In this document: one piece after another, positions 7,198 through 9,330 of the stretch
Numbering within the stretch: the first letter of the stretch is position 1
How the letters are laid out: each line of letters starts with the position of its first letter
NCBI GenBank assembly: GCA_018662715.1
Contig: JABJFP010000104.1
Span: 1-9,330, forward strand
From: Methanobacteriota archaeon
GTDB taxonomy: Archaea > Thermoplasmatota > Poseidoniia > Poseidoniales > Poseidoniaceae
Length of the DNA stretch: 9,330 bases
Direction of reading: 5' to 3'
Translations under genes and position numbers: made by a program
The notes under the pieces: model-generated
The model's database searches: none
Told to the model about the DNA's origin: nothing
The model's input: the letters and a program-made list of their open reading frames with translations, nothing else

Positions 7198-9330
7198 CTA
7201 TGACGATGCATTATCCTCTGAAGAAGAGGGTTCGTCAAGCACCAGTTCGGCGTCAAGAACTTGTGGATGTTCAGTGTTTGATTCAAACCCAATGAGGAGA
7301 AGAGGTTCTTCAGCTCGGGCCTTGAACAGCAATCCAACGATAATGAGGAAGCATAGGATTCCGGTAATACTCAAGAAGAACGTGAATGAGAATCCACTTA
7401 ATTCATCTGTACCATCATCCGTCCCAAGCACCGTGGTAAACACTGGTAGAGAAGAGACACCTTCACTGTTCAAGCCACGTACCTCAAGGATTTGTTCACC
7501 TTTTTCCACATCGTTTGGATTAAATGCCATCACCCACTCAAACCGCTGCAAAGCAGAAAGGCCACCTTCAACAACTTCGTAGGTGGCTTGCATCCATTCG
7601 CCTTGGCCAAAGCGACCTTCAACCGCTGAAATTGAACCTTCTTGACCCCAGGCAATTCCCCGAACCTCATAGAGGCCAGAGGTGGTATTGAGGTATGAAT
7701 CGAGGATATGAACTTGAGAAGTTACGTCAACTTGTCCTGTGAGGTTGTTATCCTTCATGAAAAAGGAAAGTTCGACTGCTGCAAGTGCATCAACCATCCC
7801 CCAACCGAAATCTCGGTTCCAAAACGGGTCAACCTCTGGGACGGTCGGTTCTCCACGTCGCTCTGAGGTTAGTTTCAGAATTTCTTTCATCTCTGCAGGA
7901 GAGAGGTCTGGGTTCGCTTCGATCATGAGCGCAAGAATTCCGGATACTGAGGGTGTAGCATATGATGTACCAGACCCACGCCCTGTGTAGCCGTTATCTT
8001 CTGCGGAGCCGCCAAGAAGATTGATGCAGGCTCCTGAGGTAACGCACCCTTCAGCCTGGACGATGTTCGTCCCCGGGGCTGAGACTTCTGGCTTCAACTC
8101 GTTGAGCGGGTTGCTGTCTCCATTATCGCGACGAGGGCCACGAGAGGAGTATGATGCAACTGTATCGTCCGACCGCTCAACCGTATTGATGTCGTCTGTT
8201 GCGCCAACGGTGATTGCGAGGTTTGACGAACCCATTCCGGACAAACCATCGTTATCCGGTCCGTCGTTACCAGCGGCCACGCTAACAACAATTCCGGCCT
8301 CCATGGCTCGGTTCAATATCCGACTGTGCATGTCTTCGCCATCCGAACCACCGCCTTCATGAGACGTGATACCCCAGGATAGCGAAAGAACGTCGATTCC
8401 GTAATTCATCTCATCAGCACCCTGCCATGCAGTGTCTTTGTTGTCGATGATCCATTGAATACCGTTCATGGCTGATTCGTAAAACTCCTGCTCGAGAACA
8501 TAGTTCTCAAACGGTCCAGCACCGGCGTCGGTTCCGATACGGACATCGATGAGGTCGGCGTCTGGAGCAGCCCCATAGAAGTCGGTTTGCGTACCGCTTG
8601 CGTCAATTCCTGATGCTGCCGCCATACCCATGCAGGCGGTCCCATGCTGGTTTCCGTCGTCTGGGTCGTAAGTTCCATCGGTGCGACGAGTGATGTCACC
8701 GTAGCACGTAGGGTCGGTTGTAAGATAACAAACGGCATCATAGCCTGCAATGAACTTCTCATTCAGACCAGGATGTTCATTGTCCACACCAGTGTCAACC
8801 ATAGCGATGTTAACTCCTACACCGGATACGCCAAGGTCCCAAGCACCAACCGGGTAGGCAGTAGAATTTCGGGCTTTGACGGCTGGAGTTTGGATATCAC
8901 CGTACAAAACAACGTTTCCATATCGTTCGACCATAACTACATCATCCATTCCTGCAAGTTGATTTACAAGATTTGAGTCAATTTGGCCCAAAAGGACTGC
9001 GTTCACGGATTCAATGACATCGATAACCGTGAGGTTGAGGCTGGTCAGAGCAAAAAGATGGGATGATGTTACTTCCACGCCGTATGAGAGACCAATCCCA
9101 GTGGTACCGTTGTAGGTTTCCAACGAATCGTGAATTGAGTTTCGGTTGAGGTCCAGAGTGGTTCGTTCCCACCATGGTGTATCATCTCCGACCCAGGAGG
9201 GAAGTTCCTGCAGGGGTACAATTTCGCTGTAACCTTCGGGCATCCACATGAGCCCTTCTTCTGTCACAGGCGTCCATTTGTTTGGATCGATGGTCACCAA
9301 TGAGCCCGTTACGGGACCCATCAATACAGC
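7198..9330 (-). CDS. Membrane-anchored subtilisin-like (S8) serine protease, N-terminus cut by right edge
   Basis: This is an extracellular subtilase tethered to the membrane, probably degrading proteins or processing surface proteins. The catalytic triad is complete: Asp in VDTGVDNEHPGL (codon 8794-8796), His in GNQHGTACMG (8644-8646) and Ser in GTSYATPSVSG (7963-7965), with the oxyanion Asn in AAGNDGP (8266-8268). Before it lies a region resembling an I9-type propeptide (about 8900-9085), and before that a Ca-loop-like DLNRNSIHDSLE (9119-9154). A C-terminal beta-rich domain follows, then a membrane helix (about 7312-7392) and a short acidic tail. Two close cysteine pairs, CYLTTDPTC and CVTSGAC, may form disulfides. 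The frame is open to base 9330; an apparent TTG at 9324 and the ATG at 9321 are internal candidates, and no complete signal peptide is visible, so the true start is probably outside. Only 37 nt separate it from the aminotransferase. Confidence 0.94.
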   Translation of the reverse strand, partial: AVLMGPVTGSLVTIDPNKWTPVTEEGLMWMPEGYSEIVPLQELPSWVGDDTPWWERTTLDLNRNSIHDSLETYNGTTGIGLSYGVEVTSSHLFALTSLNLTVIDVIESVNAVLLGQIDSNLVNQLAGMDDVVMVERYGNVVLYGDIQTPAVKARNSTAYPVGAWDLGVSGVGVNIAMVDTGVDNEHPGLNEKFIAGYDAVCYLTTDPTCYGDITRRTDGTYDPDDGNQHGTACMGMAAASGIDASGTQTDFYGAAPDADLIDVRIGTDAGAGPFENYVLEQEFYESAMNGIQWIIDNKDTAWQGADEMNYGIDVLSLSWGITSHEGGGSDGEDMHSRILNRAMEAGIVVSVAAGNDGPDNDGLSGMGSSNLAITVGATDDINTVERSDDTVASYSSRGPRRDNGDSNPLNELKPEVSAPGTNIVQAEGCVTSGACINLLGGSAEDNGYTGRGSGTSYATPSVSGILALMIEANPDLSPAEMKEILKLTSERRGEPTVPEVDPFWNRDFGWGMVDALAAVELSFFMKDNNLTGQVDVTSQVHILDSYLNTTSGLYEVRGIAWGQEGSISAVEGRFGQGEWMQATYEVVEGGLSALQRFEWVMAFNPNDVEKGEQILEVRGLNSEGVSSLPVFTTVLGTDDGTDELSGFSFTFFLSITGILCFLIIVGLLFKARAEEPLLLIGFESNTEHPQVLDAELVLDEPSSSEDNASS

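Noticed and set aside
7161..7337. 59-codon N-terminal extension of the aminotransferase
   Set aside because: It would overlap the protease coding region by 140 nt, has no family similarity, and the ATG at 7160 has a good Shine-Dalgarno.
1..9330. Defence system, mobile element or CRISPR array
   Set aside because: No repeats, transposase, integrase, nuclease or toxin-like gene is visible; all six genes read as ordinary chromosomal genes of one composition.

Overview
The window reads as a piece of a marine planktonic archaeon, most likely Candidatus Poseidoniales (Marine Group II, phylum Thermoplasmatota). The grounds are a group II chaperonin (thermosome) gene with an archaeal-type N-terminus, Shine-Dalgarno-led archaeal genes, and two large cell-surface proteins of a style common in that group: secreted beta-rich or subtilase ectodomains held by one C-terminal membrane helix. 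The lineage is an inference from protein character; no rRNA or other phylogenetic marker is present.

All six genes lie on the minus strand, so the reading order is right to left. From the right edge: (1) a membrane-anchored subtilisin-like serine protease, cut at its N-terminus by the window edge (7198-9330); (2) a class I/II PLP-dependent aminotransferase (6012-7160); (3) a small membrane protein with a cysteine-rich, zinc-ribbon-like tail, whose start codon overlaps the aminotransferase stop (5398-6012); (4) a six-helix membrane protein of unknown function with a long acidic cytoplasmic tail (4092-5339); (5) a 1128-residue surface protein with about five tandem Ig-like domains, one C-terminal membrane helix and a Pro/Ala-rich cytoplasmic tail ending in a tryptophan-rich module (633-4019); (6) the first 185 codons of the thermosome subunit, which runs off the left edge (1-555).

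Gaps are short (37 nt, an overlap, 58, 72 and 77 nt), so much of the block could be co-transcribed. Only the aminotransferase/small membrane protein pair is tightly coupled. The recognisable functions are extracellular protein degradation, amino-acid transamination, a surface adhesion or envelope protein, and cytosolic protein folding. A peptide-scavenging link between protease and aminotransferase is possible but unproven. The two membrane proteins in the middle have no family I can name.

I found no RNA gene, mobile element, CRISPR array, attachment site or replication origin, and no convincing archaeal TATA/BRE promoter in any gap. No gene-free stretch exceeds 300 bases; the longest is 77 nt. 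The most interesting points are the two unnamed membrane proteins, the modular cytoplasmic tail of the surface protein, and an altered nucleotide-loop motif in the thermosome.
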